64,000 bases of DNA, from the NCBI GenBank assembly GCA_021204905.1, contig JAJPYN010000016.1, positions 40,434-104,433 on the forward strand, given 5' to 3'. Shown here piece by piece: positions 17,319 through 27,706 of the stretch. The DNA comes from Prevotella sp. (GTDB lineage: Bacteria > Bacteroidota > Bacteroidia > Bacteroidales > Bacteroidaceae). Under the pieces are notes generated by a model. It was not told the DNA's origin and made no database searches. It saw nothing but the letters and a program-made list of their open reading frames with translations. The translations under genes and the position numbers were made by a program. How positions within the stretch are numbered: the stretch's first letter is position 1; each line of letters starts with the position of its first letter.

Positions 17319-19334
17319 ATGAAACACAAACAACAATTTTTTAAAGCTAACCCGCTGAAATTCAAGCAGTTCACTCGCAAGGGTTATGCTCTTTTCTCAA
17401 CGCTCGGCAAGGTTGTCGTCATCGGCGTCTTAGCAGTGGCAACAATCGGTAAGGCCCGCGCGGAGGGTGCCGAAACGCAAACGAACACCGCTCGCGACAG
17501 CCTCATGCGCGAAGGCACGGAGCTCGACGAGGTGGTTGTTACCGGCTCGCACGTGCCGCTGACCGGCCTGCAAACGGCGAAGATCGTAACCGTCCTCGCA
17601 AAAGACGACATCGCGCGACAGGCGGCGGCGAACGTGAACGACCTGCTCAAAACGCTCTCCGGCGTGGATGTGCGGCAGCGCGGCGCGTTCGGCGTGCAAA
17701 CCGACATCTCGATGCGCGGCGGCAATTTCGACCAGATCACTTTCCTTCTCAACGGCGTGAACATCTCGTCGCCGCACACGGGTCATCTCTCGGCCGACTT
17801 CCCCCTGTCCGCAAGCGACATCGAGCGCATCGAGGTGGTCAACGGCTCGGCGGCGCGCGTCTATGGGGCGAGCGCTTTCAACGGCGTGATAAACATCATC
17901 ACGCGGCAGACAGGCGAACTCGTTAACGCGAATATCGGCGGCGGCTCCTACGGTTTTTTCAACGCCAACGCGGGGGTGAATATTAACACAAACCTTTTTT
18001 CAACCTACCTCAGCGGCGGGTACAGCCGTTCCGACGGGGCCGTGGCGAACAGCGCATTTTCGTCGTCGAGGCTCTTCTGGCAAGGTAAAATTAAACTGAA
18101 AAACGCCCTTGTCGCGGCGCAGTTCGGTTACAGTTACAAGCCCTACGAGGCCAACACGTTCTACGGCGCGGCGTCGACCGACCAGTGGGAGAGCAACGAG
18201 CGGCTGATGGCGGCGGTGAATGCCGAGGTGCGCGTAGGGAAGGTTCACATCGCGCCGGGGGCATACTGGAACCGCTGGTTCGACCATTATCAGTGGCATC
18301 GCGGCGACCCTGCGGGCGAGAATTACCATCGCGCGGACGCTGCGGGCGCAACACTTTCAGCTTGGACTGAAACAATACTCGGCAAAACGTCGCTCGGCGC
18401 GGACATCCGCCGCGAATCAATCTGGAGCACGAAGTTGGGCAAGCAGCAAGATGAAAGCTCGTGGAAAAACAGCGGCGGCCACGACGGCAACAGCAGCATT
18501 AAATATATGTTTCACGATGCGCGCACCATCACGTCCTTCTTCCTCGAGCACAACATCCTCCTGCGGCGATGGACCGTCTCGCTCGGCGCCACCGCCCTGC
18601 ACACGCCGCTCGCGGGATGGGATGTCGAGCCGGGCATAGACCTCGCGTTCCGCCCTTCAAGCACGCTGAAAATCTTCGCGTCGTGGAACACCGGGTTGCG
18701 CCTGCCGACGTTCACCGACCTTTATTATTCCGGCGCGAACATCGAGGGCAACTCGGATCTAAAGGCCGAAAAAACATGCGACGTGCAAATCGGCGCGCGC
18801 AAGATATGGCGGGGGTTCCGCGCGGAGGCGCAACTGTTTTTCTCGCACAAATCGGACATGATCGACTGGGTGGTCTACCAAGAGGCCGGCGACGACATCT
18901 TCCACTCGGTGAATTTCAGGATGAACAATTTCGGCGGCGACATCGGCCTTTCATTTTTGCCGCAGGAGCTCTTCGGAGAACGCTTCCCTTTAAGGAAAAT
19001 ATCTGCAAACTACTCGTATATAAGGGAACATTCGCGCTACGGGCTGACCGTCGTCGAGAGCAAGTACGCGATGGAATACCTGCGCAACAAACTCGTGCTC
19101 GCGGCCGACGGCAAGCTGTGGCGCGGGCTGAACCTGTCGCTTGCGTGGCGGTTTTGCGACCGCATAGGCGACAACGCGGACTATGCCATTCTCGACGGCA
19201 AGCTGTCGTGGGATGCGCGGCGGTGGTCGATTTACGTTGACGCTGCGAACATCCTGAACAAGAAATATTTCGATTACGTGTCGATTGCGCAACCGGGGTT
19301 CGTCGCCACGGCCGGCGTGAATGTCAGGCTTTGA
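17319..19334 (+). CDS. TonB-dependent receptor, BtuB-like
   Basis: 671-residue outer-membrane receptor. It has an unusually long, basic N-terminal stretch before the hydrophobic signal segment (VVVIGVLAVATIGKARA, about residues 32-48). A TonB box-like region ELDEVVVTGSHVP and a plug domain with MRGGNFDQITFLLNGVNISSP, DIERIEVVNGSAARVYGASAFNGVINIIT follow. The barrel ends AGVNVRL. It is only 21 bases after pnuT, so it is probably in the same TPP-controlled operon, yet its plug resembles cobalamin/siderophore receptors more than the first receptor. The substrate is unknown. A terminator follows at 19369. Confidence 0.85.
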   Translation: MKHKQQFFKANPLKFKQFTRKGYALFSTLGKVVVIGVLAVATIGKARAEGAETQTNTARDSLMREGTELDEVVVTGSHVPLTGLQTAKIVTVLAKDDIARQAAANVNDLLKTLSGVDVRQRGAFGVQTDISMRGGNFDQITFLLNGVNISSPHTGHLSADFPLSASDIERIEVVNGSAARVYGASAFNGVINIITRQTGELVNANIGGGSYGFFNANAGVNINTNLFSTYLSGGYSRSDGAVANSAFSSSRLFWQGKIKLKNALVAAQFGYSYKPYEANTFYGAASTDQWESNERLMAAVNAEVRVGKVHIAPGAYWNRWFDHYQWHRGDPAGENYHRADAAGATLSAWTETILGKTSLGADIRRESIWSTKLGKQQDESSWKNSGGHDGNSSIKYMFHDARTITSFFLEHNILLRRWTVSLGATALHTPLAGWDVEPGIDLAFRPSSTLKIFASWNTGLRLPTFTDLYYSGANIEGNSDLKAEKTCDVQIGARKIWRGFRAEAQLFFSHKSDMIDWVVYQEAGDDIFHSVNFRMNNFGGDIGLSFLPQELFGERFPLRKISANYSYIREHSRYGLTVVESKYAMEYLRNKLVLAADGKLWRGLNLSLAWRFCDRIGDNADYAILDGKLSWDARRWSIYVDAANILNKKYFDYVSIAQPGFVATAGVNVRL

Positions 19335-19368
19335 GCAACGAACAACCAACAACGAACAACTAATAAAT

Positions 19369-19404
19369 AAAGGCGTACCCGAACGAACAGGCGCGCCTTT
19401 ACTT
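19369..19404 (+). terminator. Intrinsic terminator of the vitamin-uptake operon
   Basis: AAAGGCG at 19369-19375 pairs with CGCCTTT at 19394-19400 around an 18-base loop, followed by ACTTTTTAG. It is positioned 35 bases after the receptor stop codon. Confidence 0.65.
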
Positions 19405-19512
19405 TTTAGTTAATTGTCAATTGCAATCGTTCTTAGTTGCTACTTCGGATTATCTTAGTTCTCTCTCCGTTTCACTTCGACAGCGCTTCGCGATTAGCTA
19501 CTAAAACCCTGC

Positions 19513-20247
19513 TCAACCGTGCGCTTCACCGGCGAGTTTGGTCCAGTCGCCTGCGAAGTCAATCATCGTTTTGTAAAGCAGGTCAGCACCTTCATCGAGA
19601 AGCAGTTTGTCGTCGAGAGGGCCTGTGTTTAAAGCCACGGTGAACGCTCCTGACGCGCGCCCCGACCTTATGCCCAGCGGTGCATTTTCGACAACGATGG
19701 TCTCATTCGGTTTAAAGCCTCCGCACTTTTTCATACCCTGCAAATACGGTTCGGGGTCGGGCTTGCCTTTCTTGACATCGAACGCCGTTACTATCCTTTC
19801 TTCCGACACGTATTTGCCGAAATTGTCGATGATGCTTGCGATGAGCGGACGCTGTGCCGAGCCCGTTACGATGCCTATCGTCAGCCCCGCGGCGGCGGCT
19901 TTCTCCATCACGTCGATTGCTCCCGGCATTATCTGCGGCACGGGCAGGGAGGCGAAGATCCGCGCTTTATGGTCGTAGATTTCCTGCGCTTGTGCCTCCG
20001 AGAGCTGTATGCCTTTTTGGGCGAAGACATATTTGCGGATGGTGTCGATGCCGCGTGCGCCCTCGGTGATATACGCGTCTTCGGCGGAGAACGTTACCCC
20101 GACCTGCTCGAAACATTTTGTCCACGCTACGGCGTGATTGGGCATGGAGTCGACCAGTGTGCCGTCCATATCGAACAAAACGACTTTGGGAGAGAGCCGC
20201 CCGAAGCCGTTTCGCTTGTTATAGTTGATGATTGCGTCTTTCACCAT
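19513..20247 (-). CDS. HAD-family phosphatase/phosphomutase (beta-phosphoglucomutase-like)
   Basis: 244-residue cytosolic HAD hydrolase. Motif I is [14 protein letters not shown] at about residues 25-38, with the nucleophilic Asp and the acid/base Asp two residues later as in phosphomutases and phosphatases. Motif II is IVTGSA, motif III Lys is in GKPDPEPYL, and motif IV is [17 protein letters not shown] four-helix cap lies between motifs I and II. The ATG at 20247 overlaps the 3' end of pgi by seven bases, suggesting coupling with sugar-phosphate metabolism; the exact substrate cannot be told. Confidence 0.88.
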   Translation of the reverse strand: MVKDAIINYNKRNGFGRLSPKVVLFDMDGTLVDSMPNHAVAWTKCFEQVGVTFSAEDAYITEGARGIDTIRKYVFAQKGIQLSEAQAQEIYDHKARIFASLPVPQIMPGAIDVMEKAAAAGLTIGIVTGSAQRPLIASIIDNFGKYVSEERIVTAFDVKKGKPDPEPYLQGMKKCGGFKPNETIVVENAPLGIRSGRASGAFTVALNTGPLDDKLLLDEGADLLYKTMIDFAGDWTKLAGEAHG

Positions 20248-21581
20248 TCAGCCAGACGTGTTTTAATTGCCTCGCTCTCAGCCTCATAACCGGGCTTGCC
20301 GAGCAAGGCAAACATATTCTTTTTGTAGGCTTCGACGCCGGGCTGGTTGAACGGGTTGACGCCAAGCACGAGCCCCGATATGCCGCACGCCTTCTCGAAG
20401 AAATAGATGAGCTGCCCTATGCCCTTCTCGTCGAGCTTGTCTATCGTGATCTTTATGTTGGGCACTCCTCCGTCGACGTGTGCTATCCGCGTGCCGAGCT
20501 CCGCCATCTTGTTCACTTCGTCGATGCCTTTCCCTGCGAGGAAGTTCAGTCCGTCGAGGTTCTCTTCGTCGTAAGGCACTTTGAGCGAGGCGTTGGGCGC
20601 GGCGACGGAGACCACCGTCTCGTAGATGGAGCGCTCGCCTTCCTGTATCCATTGTCCCATAGAATGCAGGTCGGTGGTCAGGTCGACGGCGGCGGGGAAT
20701 ATGCCTTTATTGTCCTTGCCCTCGCTCTCGCCGTAGAGCTGCTTCCACCATTCGCCGAGGTTGTGGAGCTTCGGGTTATAGTTGGCGAGGATCTCAATCT
20801 TCTTTCCCGCCTGATAGAGAGCGTTGCGTATGGCGGCATATTGCATAGCGGGGTTGCTCTCAAACGGCACGTCTGTTGCCGTCAGCCGCTCCATCTCCTG
20901 CGCTCCCTCCACAAGTTTGGCGATGTCGAACCCCGCCACGGCGACGGGCAGCAGTCCTACGGGAGTGAGCACGGAGAAACGTCCGCCCACGTTGTCGGGT
21001 ATGACGAAGGTCTTGTATCCCTCCTTGTCCGCCGTTATGCGCGCCGCGCCTTTCTTCGCATCGGTGATGGCGACGATCACGTTCTTTGCCTCCGCCTTGC
21101 CGCGTTGCTCCTCACACTGCCGCTTCAAGAGGCGGAATGTGATGGCTGTCTCTGTCGTCGTGCCGGACTTGGAGATGTTTATCACTCCGAACCGGACGGT
21201 CCTCAGATATGCCGTCAGCTCCGCGAGATAGTCCTCGCCGATGTTGTTTCCGGCAAAGAGAATGCGCGGCGCATTGCTTTCTACGAGTTGTCCGAAACTG
21301 TTTGATAAAGCGTCTATCACCATTCTTGCGCCTAAGTACGAGCCGCCGATGCCGGCTACGACCACCGCCTCGCAGTTTTCTTGCAACGTCTTTGCCGTAG
21401 AGTTGATTTCGGCGATAAATTCGGGCGTAATTGAGCTCGGAAGATGTATCCAACCAAGGAAATCATTGCCCGCGCACGTCCCTTCTTCTAATGCCTTGGC
21501 AGCAGCGACTACCTGCGGCTTCAAGCTGTTAACAGCGTTCTCACTAACGAACGATGTCGCCTTTGTAATGTCTAACTTCAT
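20241..21581 (-). CDS. pgi: Glucose-6-phosphate isomerase
   Basis: 446-residue glycolytic isomerase of the shorter bacterial type. It contains the phosphate-binding segment [21 protein letters not shown] near residue 75 and VISK-type segment [18 protein letters not shown] near 135. The family signature [12 protein letters not shown] follows, and the C-terminal catalytic Lys region is in [19 protein letters not shown]. It sits between gpsA (19-base gap) and a HAD phosphatase (7-base overlap), in the lysS-gpsA-pgi order common in Bacteroidales. Confidence 0.96.
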   Translation of the reverse strand: MKLDITKATSFVSENAVNSLKPQVVAAAKALEEGTCAGNDFLGWIHLPSSITPEFIAEINSTAKTLQENCEAVVVAGIGGSYLGARMVIDALSNSFGQLVESNAPRILFAGNNIGEDYLAELTAYLRTVRFGVINISKSGTTTETAITFRLLKRQCEEQRGKAEAKNVIVAITDAKKGAARITADKEGYKTFVIPDNVGGRFSVLTPVGLLPVAVAGFDIAKLVEGAQEMERLTATDVPFESNPAMQYAAIRNALYQAGKKIEILANYNPKLHNLGEWWKQLYGESEGKDNKGIFPAAVDLTTDLHSMGQWIQEGERSIYETVVSVAAPNASLKVPYDEENLDGLNFLAGKGIDEVNKMAELGTRIAHVDGGVPNIKITIDKLDEKGIGQLIYFFEKACGISGLVLGVNPFNQPGVEAYKKNMFALLGKPGYEAESEAIKTRLAEW

Positions 21582-21600
21582 ACCTTTATGTGTTTTATGT

Positions 21601-22662
21601 TTATTTCAGCAATGACGTGAGCGCCCGCAGCGTGCGTTTCGGCTGTGCGCCCTCGTAGAGTATCTTGTACACGGCGTCGACTATGGGGAACTCGTAGCCC
21701 TCGTATTCGTCGAGGATTTCCTTCATACATTTCGCGCCGTAGTAGCCCTCCGCTATCATCTCCATCTCCGCCTGCGCCGCCTTGATGCTGTAGCCTTTGC
21801 CTATCATCGTGCCGAAGATTTTGTTGCGCGAGAAGTTGGAGAACGCCGTTACGAGCAGGTCGCCCAAGTAGACCGAACTGTTGATGTCGCGCTGTTCGAG
21901 GGGGCTGAGCAGCGACAGGATCTCCGTCATTTCGGCTGCGGCATTTGCGACGAAGACGGCGAGGAAGTTGTCGCCCATCTTCAGTCCGTGGCACATCCCG
22001 CCGCCAATAGCGTAAATATTTTTCAGCACCGACGCATATTCTATGCCCTGAATATCTGTGGAGGTGTCTATGATGATGTTGCCGCCCGCAATCTTCTTTG
22101 CAAAGTTCTTCGCCGCCGCTTCGTCAGCGCAACCCACCGTGAGGTAAGTCAGACGGTTCATCGCCACCTCCTCGGCGTGCGACGGACCGATGAGGCAGGC
22201 TATCTGCTCGCGGGGTATGCCGTAGTGACTGTGGAAATAGTCCGACATCACCATCTTCTCCTCAGGCACTATGCCCTTCGTTGCCGCCACGATGAACTTG
22301 TCTTTCAGGCTCTCCGTCACTTTCTGCATGTGCTGCTTGAAGTAGGGTGAGGGCGTGACGAAGATGAGCGTGTCGAACTCGCGGATTATCTTGTTGATGT
22401 CGCTCGTGAAGTAAATCTCGTCGGGATTGAACAGCACTTGGGTCAGATAACTCGGGTTGTGTCCCGTGGCGATGATCTGGTCGATGTTCTCTTGGCGGCG
22501 CATATACCACCCGATATGGTGGGTCTTGTCGACTATCACCTTTGCCAGCGCCGTTGCCCACGACCCTCCGCCGAGCACCGCCACACGTCCGCAGCCTTTC
22601 CTATCCCCTTGAAAGAGCCGCTGAAACCCACGCACTAAACTCGTCAACTTTCGGGTTTTCAT
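21601..22662 (-). CDS. gpsA: Glycerol-3-phosphate dehydrogenase [NAD(P)+]
   Basis: Cytosolic enzyme making sn-glycerol 3-phosphate for phospholipid synthesis. The Rossmann motif [16 protein letters not shown], the catalytic-site region [12 protein letters not shown], and the C-terminal motif [14 protein letters not shown] / NAAAEMTEI are present. The longest frame starts with ATG at 22662 and overlaps lysS by 62 bases; the first 26 residues are basic and unfamiliar. A GTG at 22584, inside the first beta strand, would remove the overlap. The real start is therefore uncertain, although the family call is secure. Confidence 0.94.
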   Translation of the reverse strand: MKTRKLTSLVRGFQRLFQGDRKGCGRVAVLGGGSWATALAKVIVDKTHHIGWYMRRQENIDQIIATGHNPSYLTQVLFNPDEIYFTSDINKIIREFDTLIFVTPSPYFKQHMQKVTESLKDKFIVAATKGIVPEEKMVMSDYFHSHYGIPREQIACLIGPSHAEEVAMNRLTYLTVGCADEAAAKNFAKKIAGGNIIIDTSTDIQGIEYASVLKNIYAIGGGMCHGLKMGDNFLAVFVANAAAEMTEILSLLSPLEQRDINSSVYLGDLLVTAFSNFSRNKIFGTMIGKGYSIKAAQAEMEMIAEGYYGAKCMKEILDEYEGYEFPIVDAVYKILYEGAQPKRTLRALTSLLK

Positions 22663-24388
22663 AGTTCAACTTGTATTTCTTGTTTATGCCGCATACGTCT
22701 TGTTGCAACTTCTGCGGATTAACGTCCTTGATGTCCGCCACGAGATAGTAGCCCGCTTTTTGGAACAGGGGCACCCACTGCGCCGGTACGCCTATCGCCG
22801 CCCATTCCTCCGGGGTGGAGCGCGGCGCCGTACGCTCGGGCTTCATCTGCGGGAAGAGCAGCACCTCCTGTATGAAAGCGTTGCCGGTAAGGAGCATGAC
22901 GAGGCGGTCGATGCCGATGCCTATACCCGACGTTGGCGGCATACCGTATTGCAGAGCGCGGAGGAAGTCCCGGTCGATGATCATTGCCTCGTCGTCGCCC
23001 TTGTCAGCAAGCCGCATCTGTTCGATGAAACGCTCCTCTTGGTCGATAGGGTCGTTCAGCTCGGAGTAGGCGTTTGCCAGCTCCTTACCGTTGACCATCA
23101 GCTCGAAACGCTCCGTCAGTCCGGGCTTCGTGCGGTGCATCTTCGTCAAGGGAGACATCTCTACGGGGTAGTCGATGATGAATGTCGGCTGGATAAACGT
23201 CCCCTCGCACGTCGCGCCGAATATCTCGTCGATGAGCTTGCCTTTCCCCATCGTCTCGTCAACTTCTATCTCCAACCGTTTCGCCGCGTCGCGCATCTCT
23301 TCCTCCGACATCGCGGAGAGGTCGTAGCCCGTGCGCTCCTTGATAGCGTCGAGGATGGGCAGACGGCGGTAGGGCGCCTTGAAAGAGATAGTGTGTCCGT
23401 TGATCACCGTCTCCGAAGTGCCGTTCACGGCGATGCAGACCTGCTCCAACAACCGCTCCGTGAAGCTCATCATCCAGTTGTAATCCTTGTAGGAGACGTA
23501 CAGCTCCATACACGTGAACTCCGGATTGTGGTTCTTGTCCATACCCTCGTTGCGGAAATTCTTGCCTATCTCGTACACTCCCTCGAAGCCGCCCACTATC
23601 AGTCGTTTCAGGTAGAGCTCCGTCGCGATGCGCATATACATCGTCTGGTTGAGCGCGTTGTAGTGTGTGGTGAACGGTCGTGCCGACGCTCCGCCCGGTA
23701 TGTTTTGCAAAGTAGGGGTTTCCACCTCTGTGTAGCCTGCCTCATCAAGTATTTTGCGTATGGCTCGGATGGCTGTGGCACGCTTGACGAAAGTGTCTTT
23801 CACGCCGTCGTTCACCACAAGGTCGACATAGCGCTGACGGTATCTCTGCTCCGGGTCGTCGAACTTGTCGTAAGCCACCCCGTCCTTGTATTTCACTATC
23901 GGCAGCGGCTTCAACGACTTGGATAGCAGGGTCAGCGTCTGTGCGTGCACGCTTATCTCGCCCGTCTTGGTGCGGAACACGTAGCCCTCGACGCCGACGA
24001 AATCGCCGATGTCCAGCAGTTTCTTGAAGACAACGTTATACAAATCCTTGTCCTCGCCGGGGCACAGCTCGTCCCGCTGCACATAAACCTGAATGCGGCC
24101 CCGGCTGTCTTGCAGCTCCATAAACGACGCTTTGCCCATTATGCGTTGACCCATGACGCGCCCGGCGATACTGACGTTGCGGCTGTTCTCCGCGGTGGCT
24201 TTCGCCGGCACATCCTCGCCGTTTTCATCCTTGGCAGCAGGCAGGTCGGTGAACTGCGCCTTAATGTCGTCGCTCCAAGCATCCACAACGAACTCCGCGG
24301 CAGGGTAGGGGTCGATGCCCATCTGCCGCAACTGCGACAAACTATCCCTGCGCACAAGCTCCTGTTCGGACAATTCCAAGATATTCAT
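22601..24388 (-). CDS. lysS: Lysyl-tRNA synthetase, class II
   Basis: 595-residue aminoacyl-tRNA synthetase. I start at ATG 24388 (MNILELSEQELVRRDSLSQL), the usual Bacteroidota N-terminus; ten further residues upstream are possible. The OB-fold anticodon domain covers about residues 60-180 (GRVMGQRIMGKASFMELQDSRGRIQVYVQ). The class II catalytic core follows with motif 2 (FRNEGMDKNHNPEFTCMELY) and motif 3 (GIGIGIDRLVMLLT). About 75 residues follow motif 3 (from around 520) and extend the protein beyond the E. coli length, common in this phylum. It begins a minus-strand operon with gpsA, pgi and a HAD phosphatase. Confidence 0.96.
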   Translation of the reverse strand: MNILELSEQELVRRDSLSQLRQMGIDPYPAAEFVVDAWSDDIKAQFTDLPAAKDENGEDVPAKATAENSRNVSIAGRVMGQRIMGKASFMELQDSRGRIQVYVQRDELCPGEDKDLYNVVFKKLLDIGDFVGVEGYVFRTKTGEISVHAQTLTLLSKSLKPLPIVKYKDGVAYDKFDDPEQRYRQRYVDLVVNDGVKDTFVKRATAIRAIRKILDEAGYTEVETPTLQNIPGGASARPFTTHYNALNQTMYMRIATELYLKRLIVGGFEGVYEIGKNFRNEGMDKNHNPEFTCMELYVSYKDYNWMMSFTERLLEQVCIAVNGTSETVINGHTISFKAPYRRLPILDAIKERTGYDLSAMSEEEMRDAAKRLEIEVDETMGKGKLIDEIFGATCEGTFIQPTFIIDYPVEMSPLTKMHRTKPGLTERFELMVNGKELANAYSELNDPIDQEERFIEQMRLADKGDDEAMIIDRDFLRALQYGMPPTSGIGIGIDRLVMLLTGNAFIQEVLLFPQMKPERTAPRSTPEEWAAIGVPAQWVPLFQKAGYYLVADIKDVNPQKLQQDVCGINKKYKLNYENPKVDEFSAWVSAALSRG

Positions 24389-24415
24389 CGAAAAAATCGT
24401 TTCAAAAGGTGAGCG

Positions 24416-24580
24416 CAAAAGTAATGATTTTTAAGCAAAACAACCGCCCCAAACCAATGTTCACCCCGCGTTTTTCAACATTATTAATAAAAATGCAAAC
24501 GCCGTTGTGCCTTGAAAAAATGTTATGCCTTGAAAAATCAGCCGCACAAACGCATTTTATGGCAATTATCCTTACTTTTG
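24416..24580. promoter_or_regulatory. Divergent promoter region between lysS and the helicase gene
   Basis: A minus-strand -7 box TACTTTTG (24416-24423) lies 28 bases upstream of the lysS start, and a plus-strand TACTTTTG (24573-24580) lies upstream of the nuclease-helicase gene. The interval also holds two CTTGAAAAA-type motifs at about 24511 and 24530. -33 elements are not well conserved. Confidence 0.5.
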
Positions 24581-24617
24581 CCGCGTGCAGCAAAGCCAAA
24601 CGAAACAGTGCGTAAGG

Positions 24618-27596
24618 TTGCTCGTCGAAAACGTTAACGAAAACGAAATCGACGGGCAAATCATCAGCGTAAACCATTGTCTTTCAAATAGTTGCAACGA
24701 CTATTTAAACGAAGGCGACAACCCAGGCTGCGAAAAAGCCAAAGTGCTAATCAAGGGCGATAGTTGTCAATTGCCCGGCGACGCGGCTTACTTAACTCGC
24801 TTGCTCGCGCCCGGCAGCCGCATCAACCTTGTCAATTGCCTCGACCGCGGCGGCGCCCTTTTCCCGGAGTTGATAATCCTCGAACCCGACTACCTCGTCG
24901 ACATCTCGCTCATCGCGTCGCTTTTTACCGATTTCGGCGCGAAACCCCTTTATTCATTGATAAAAAGGCTCACGCCGCAGTTGCCGACAAAGCACAACAT
25001 CCTCGGTAATTTCGCAAGCCAACTGCTCGACGAGACAGTGCACGGCCTCAACCGACCCTATCGCGATTCGCTGCGCGAGTTCTGCCGCGACCATTGCCTC
25101 GAGATGGCGGCATGCGACACGCTCGGCAGCGACTTCCACCGTCAGGCCCGCCTGCAAAAAGAGAACATCCGCCGCGCACTGTCGGATAAAAGTCCCGGCG
25201 CACTCCATTTCGAACCCGACGACGCCGTCATCGAACCCTCGTTCGTCTGCGAGATGCTCGGCCTGCAAGGGCGAATGGACCTGATGCAAAACGACATGCG
25301 CGTCGTCGTCGAACAGAAATCAGGCAAAGCGGGATTCGTGCCCGGCCTCGCGCCCGACGCGCCGCCCATAGCCACCACCGCGCATTTCGTGCAACTGCTG
25401 CTCTACCGCGCCGCACTGCATTATGCTTTCGGCGTGCCCGACGATGAACTGCGCTCGTTCCTCCTCTATTCGAAATACGCCGAACCCCTTGTGCCCACTG
25501 CCTCCGCGCCCGCACTCCTCCGCCGCGCCATAGCCGTGAGGAACACCATCGCGTGGCAGGACATGCACCTCGCAGAAGAAGGGTTCGGCATCCTCGACAC
25601 CCTCACGCCCGACGACCTCGTCGCGCAGCCCGCCGCCGGCAAACTGTGGGAGGAGTTCGTCCGGCCGCCCCTCGCCGCCACGCTCGACGTCTACCGCCAA
25701 GCCGCGCCCCTCGAACAGGCTTACTGCAAGCGGATGATGCAGTTCGTCGAGCGCGAATATGTGCGCAGCAAGCTCGGCACGCCGAAGAAAGCCTCCAGCG
25801 GCGTCTGCGGACGATGGACAGCCACCCTCGAAGAGAAGCGCGACGCCGGCGACATCATCGACAGCCTCACCATCGACACCGACGGCACGCGCGTCCTTTG
25901 CCGTTTTTCGACTTCGAAGATTTTGAATAAGGATAATGACAAAAATTCGGGTAATTTCCGCGAAGGCGACGTGGTAACGCTGTTCCAGTATGCCGCCGAC
26001 GCCGAGCCGGATTGCCGCAAAAGCATCATCCACCGCGCCGTCATCGAGAGCATCGCGGACGAAGAAATAACGCTCCGCCTGCGTTCGCCGCAGCGCAGTA
26101 TGGCCTCGCTCACCGCTGCGCAAGGCTGCCTCTGGGCCATCGAGCACGACTTCATCGACTCGGCGTTCGGCCCGTCGCTGCGCAGCCCCTTCGCGCTCCT
26201 TTCCGCCCCGCAGCGCCGCCGCGACATCTTCCTCGGGCAAGCCGTTCCCGCCATCGACGAACATGCAGTATTAAAAGGCGATTACGGCGATTTCAACGAC
26301 CTTCAACTGCGTGTTAAACGCGCCCGGGAACTGTTCCTCATCGTCGGTCCGCCCGGCTCGGGAAAAACGAGTTTCGGCATGCTCCACACGCTGAGAGAAG
26401 AACTCGCCGAAGCCGCCGGCAGCGTGGCCGTGATGGCGTACACCAACCGCGCCGTCGACGAGATCTGCGACAAGCTCGTGCGCGCAAAAATCGACTTCCT
26501 GCGCATCGGCAGCGAACCCTCGTGCGGCGAAGAATTCCGGCCGTTCATGCTGCGCAACCGTGCCGCCGGCATCAGCAAACTCGACGAGCTACGGGCATTC
26601 ATCCGCAGCGCGCGCGTCGTAACGGGCACCGTCGCAGCCTTCGCCTCGCGCCCCGAACTGTTCGCCCTGCGCTCCTTCTCGCTCGCCATCATCGACGAAG
26701 CTTCGCAGATCCTCGAGCCGCAGATAACGGGCATCATCGCGGCCAAGCACGGCGACGGTGAGGCTATAAAGAAATTCGTGTTCATCGGCGATTTCAAACA
26801 GTTGCCCGCGGTGGTGCGCCAGACGTCAGATGAAGCCGCAATAAACGAGCCGATTTTGCGCGAGGCGGGCATTGTCGATTGCCGCATGTCGCTCTTCGAA
26901 CGCCTCCTCCGCCGCCACGAAAACAACCCCGCCGTGTGCGCCATTATGCGGCAGCAAGGGCGGATGCACCAAGACATCGCGCGCGTCAGTAACGAGCTGT
27001 TTTACAATGGGTTACTCGCCTGCGTGCCGCTGCCCCATCAGGTTGAAAAATCACCTTCGCCCCGCGTCGTTTTCGTCGATGTGCGCGCCCCGGAGATTAA
27101 GGTTTTTGCAAGAAAGAAAGATAAAGCTTCGAAGGATTTTGATAAGGACAACCCTGTTTTAAAACCTAAACTCGGCAATACCAACCCCGCCGAAGCCGCA
27201 GCCGTCGCGCAGATTATCGCCGGGCTCGACAGCCGTTTGTCCGTCGGCGTCATCGTGCCTTACCGCAACCAGATCGCCGTCATCCGCCACGCCCTCGTGA
27301 GCCTCGGCATCGACCGGCCGGACATCACCATCGACACCGTCGAGCGTTTTCAAGGGTCGCAGCGCGAAGTCATCATCTACGGTTTTACGGTCAGCCGCGG
27401 CGAGCAACTCGATTTCCTCACCGAGAACACGTTCGTTGAAGACGGCAGCACCATCGACCGCAAGCTGAACGTTGTCATCACGCGCGCCATGAAACGCCTC
27501 TTCCTTGTCGGTAACGCCCGCCTGCTCAGCACCGTGCCGCTCTTCCGCAGCCTCATCCGCGACTATTGCACGCCCCTTGAGCTGCCTTCCGCTTGA
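24618..27596 (+). CDS. RecB-like nuclease fused to DNA2/UPF1-type superfamily I helicase
   Basis: Close to 1000 residues. A GTG at 24585 would lie at the predicted transcription start (-7 box 24573-24580), so I prefer the in-frame TTG at 24618; both are tentative. The N-terminal half carries a PD-(D/E)XK nuclease region with MQNDMRVVVEQKSGKAGF, the Cas4/RecB-type motif, near residues 230-245. The C-terminal half is a DNA2/UPF1 helicase: Walker A VGPPGSGKTSFG near 578, IIDEASQILEPQ near 690, FIGDFKQLPAVV, VIVPYRNQ, TVERFQGSQREVIIYG and VITRAMKRLFLVGN. Predicted role is DNA end processing or repair, in line with Dna2 architecture; no four-Cys Fe-S cluster motif was identified with confidence. 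It stands alone. Confidence 0.87.
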   Translation: MLVENVNENEIDGQIISVNHCLSNSCNDYLNEGDNPGCEKAKVLIKGDSCQLPGDAAYLTRLLAPGSRINLVNCLDRGGALFPELIILEPDYLVDISLIASLFTDFGAKPLYSLIKRLTPQLPTKHNILGNFASQLLDETVHGLNRPYRDSLREFCRDHCLEMAACDTLGSDFHRQARLQKENIRRALSDKSPGALHFEPDDAVIEPSFVCEMLGLQGRMDLMQNDMRVVVEQKSGKAGFVPGLAPDAPPIATTAHFVQLLLYRAALHYAFGVPDDELRSFLLYSKYAEPLVPTASAPALLRRAIAVRNTIAWQDMHLAEEGFGILDTLTPDDLVAQPAAGKLWEEFVRPPLAATLDVYRQAAPLEQAYCKRMMQFVEREYVRSKLGTPKKASSGVCGRWTATLEEKRDAGDIIDSLTIDTDGTRVLCRFSTSKILNKDNDKNSGNFREGDVVTLFQYAADAEPDCRKSIIHRAVIESIADEEITLRLRSPQRSMASLTAAQGCLWAIEHDFIDSAFGPSLRSPFALLSAPQRRRDIFLGQAVPAIDEHAVLKGDYGDFNDLQLRVKRARELFLIVGPPGSGKTSFGMLHTLREELAEAAGSVAVMAYTNRAVDEICDKLVRAKIDFLRIGSEPSCGEEFRPFMLRNRAAGISKLDELRAFIRSARVVTGTVAAFASRPELFALRSFSLAIIDEASQILEPQITGIIAAKHGDGEAIKKFVFIGDFKQLPAVVRQTSDEAAINEPILREAGIVDCRMSLFERLLRRHENNPAVCAIMRQQGRMHQDIARVSNELFYNGLLACVPLPHQVEKSPSPRVVFVDVRAPEIKVFARKKDKASKDFDKDNPVLKPKLGNTNPAEAAAVAQIIAGLDSRLSVGVIVPYRNQIAVIRHALVSLGIDRPDITIDTVERFQGSQREVIIYGFTVSRGEQLDFLTENTFVEDGSTIDRKLNVVITRAMKRLFLVGNARLLSTVPLFRSLIRDYCTPLELPSA

Positions 27597-27706
27597 CCTT
27601 TTTCAGAAAAAACCGAGCATAAAAAAGAACGGAACCCGCCTCGCGGCGCATCCCGTTTCCAGATTCAGTTTTAGCTTTACACAAATGTCCGCCGCACCTT
27701 TTCTAT

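Noticed and set aside
22700..23926. 408-codon plus-strand open frame
   Set aside because: Antisense to lysS, whose class II synthetase motifs are complete.
27620..27665. Terminator between the nuclease-helicase gene and the small basic gene
   Set aside because: The stem is interrupted by a four-base internal loop and is not followed by a U-tract in either direction.
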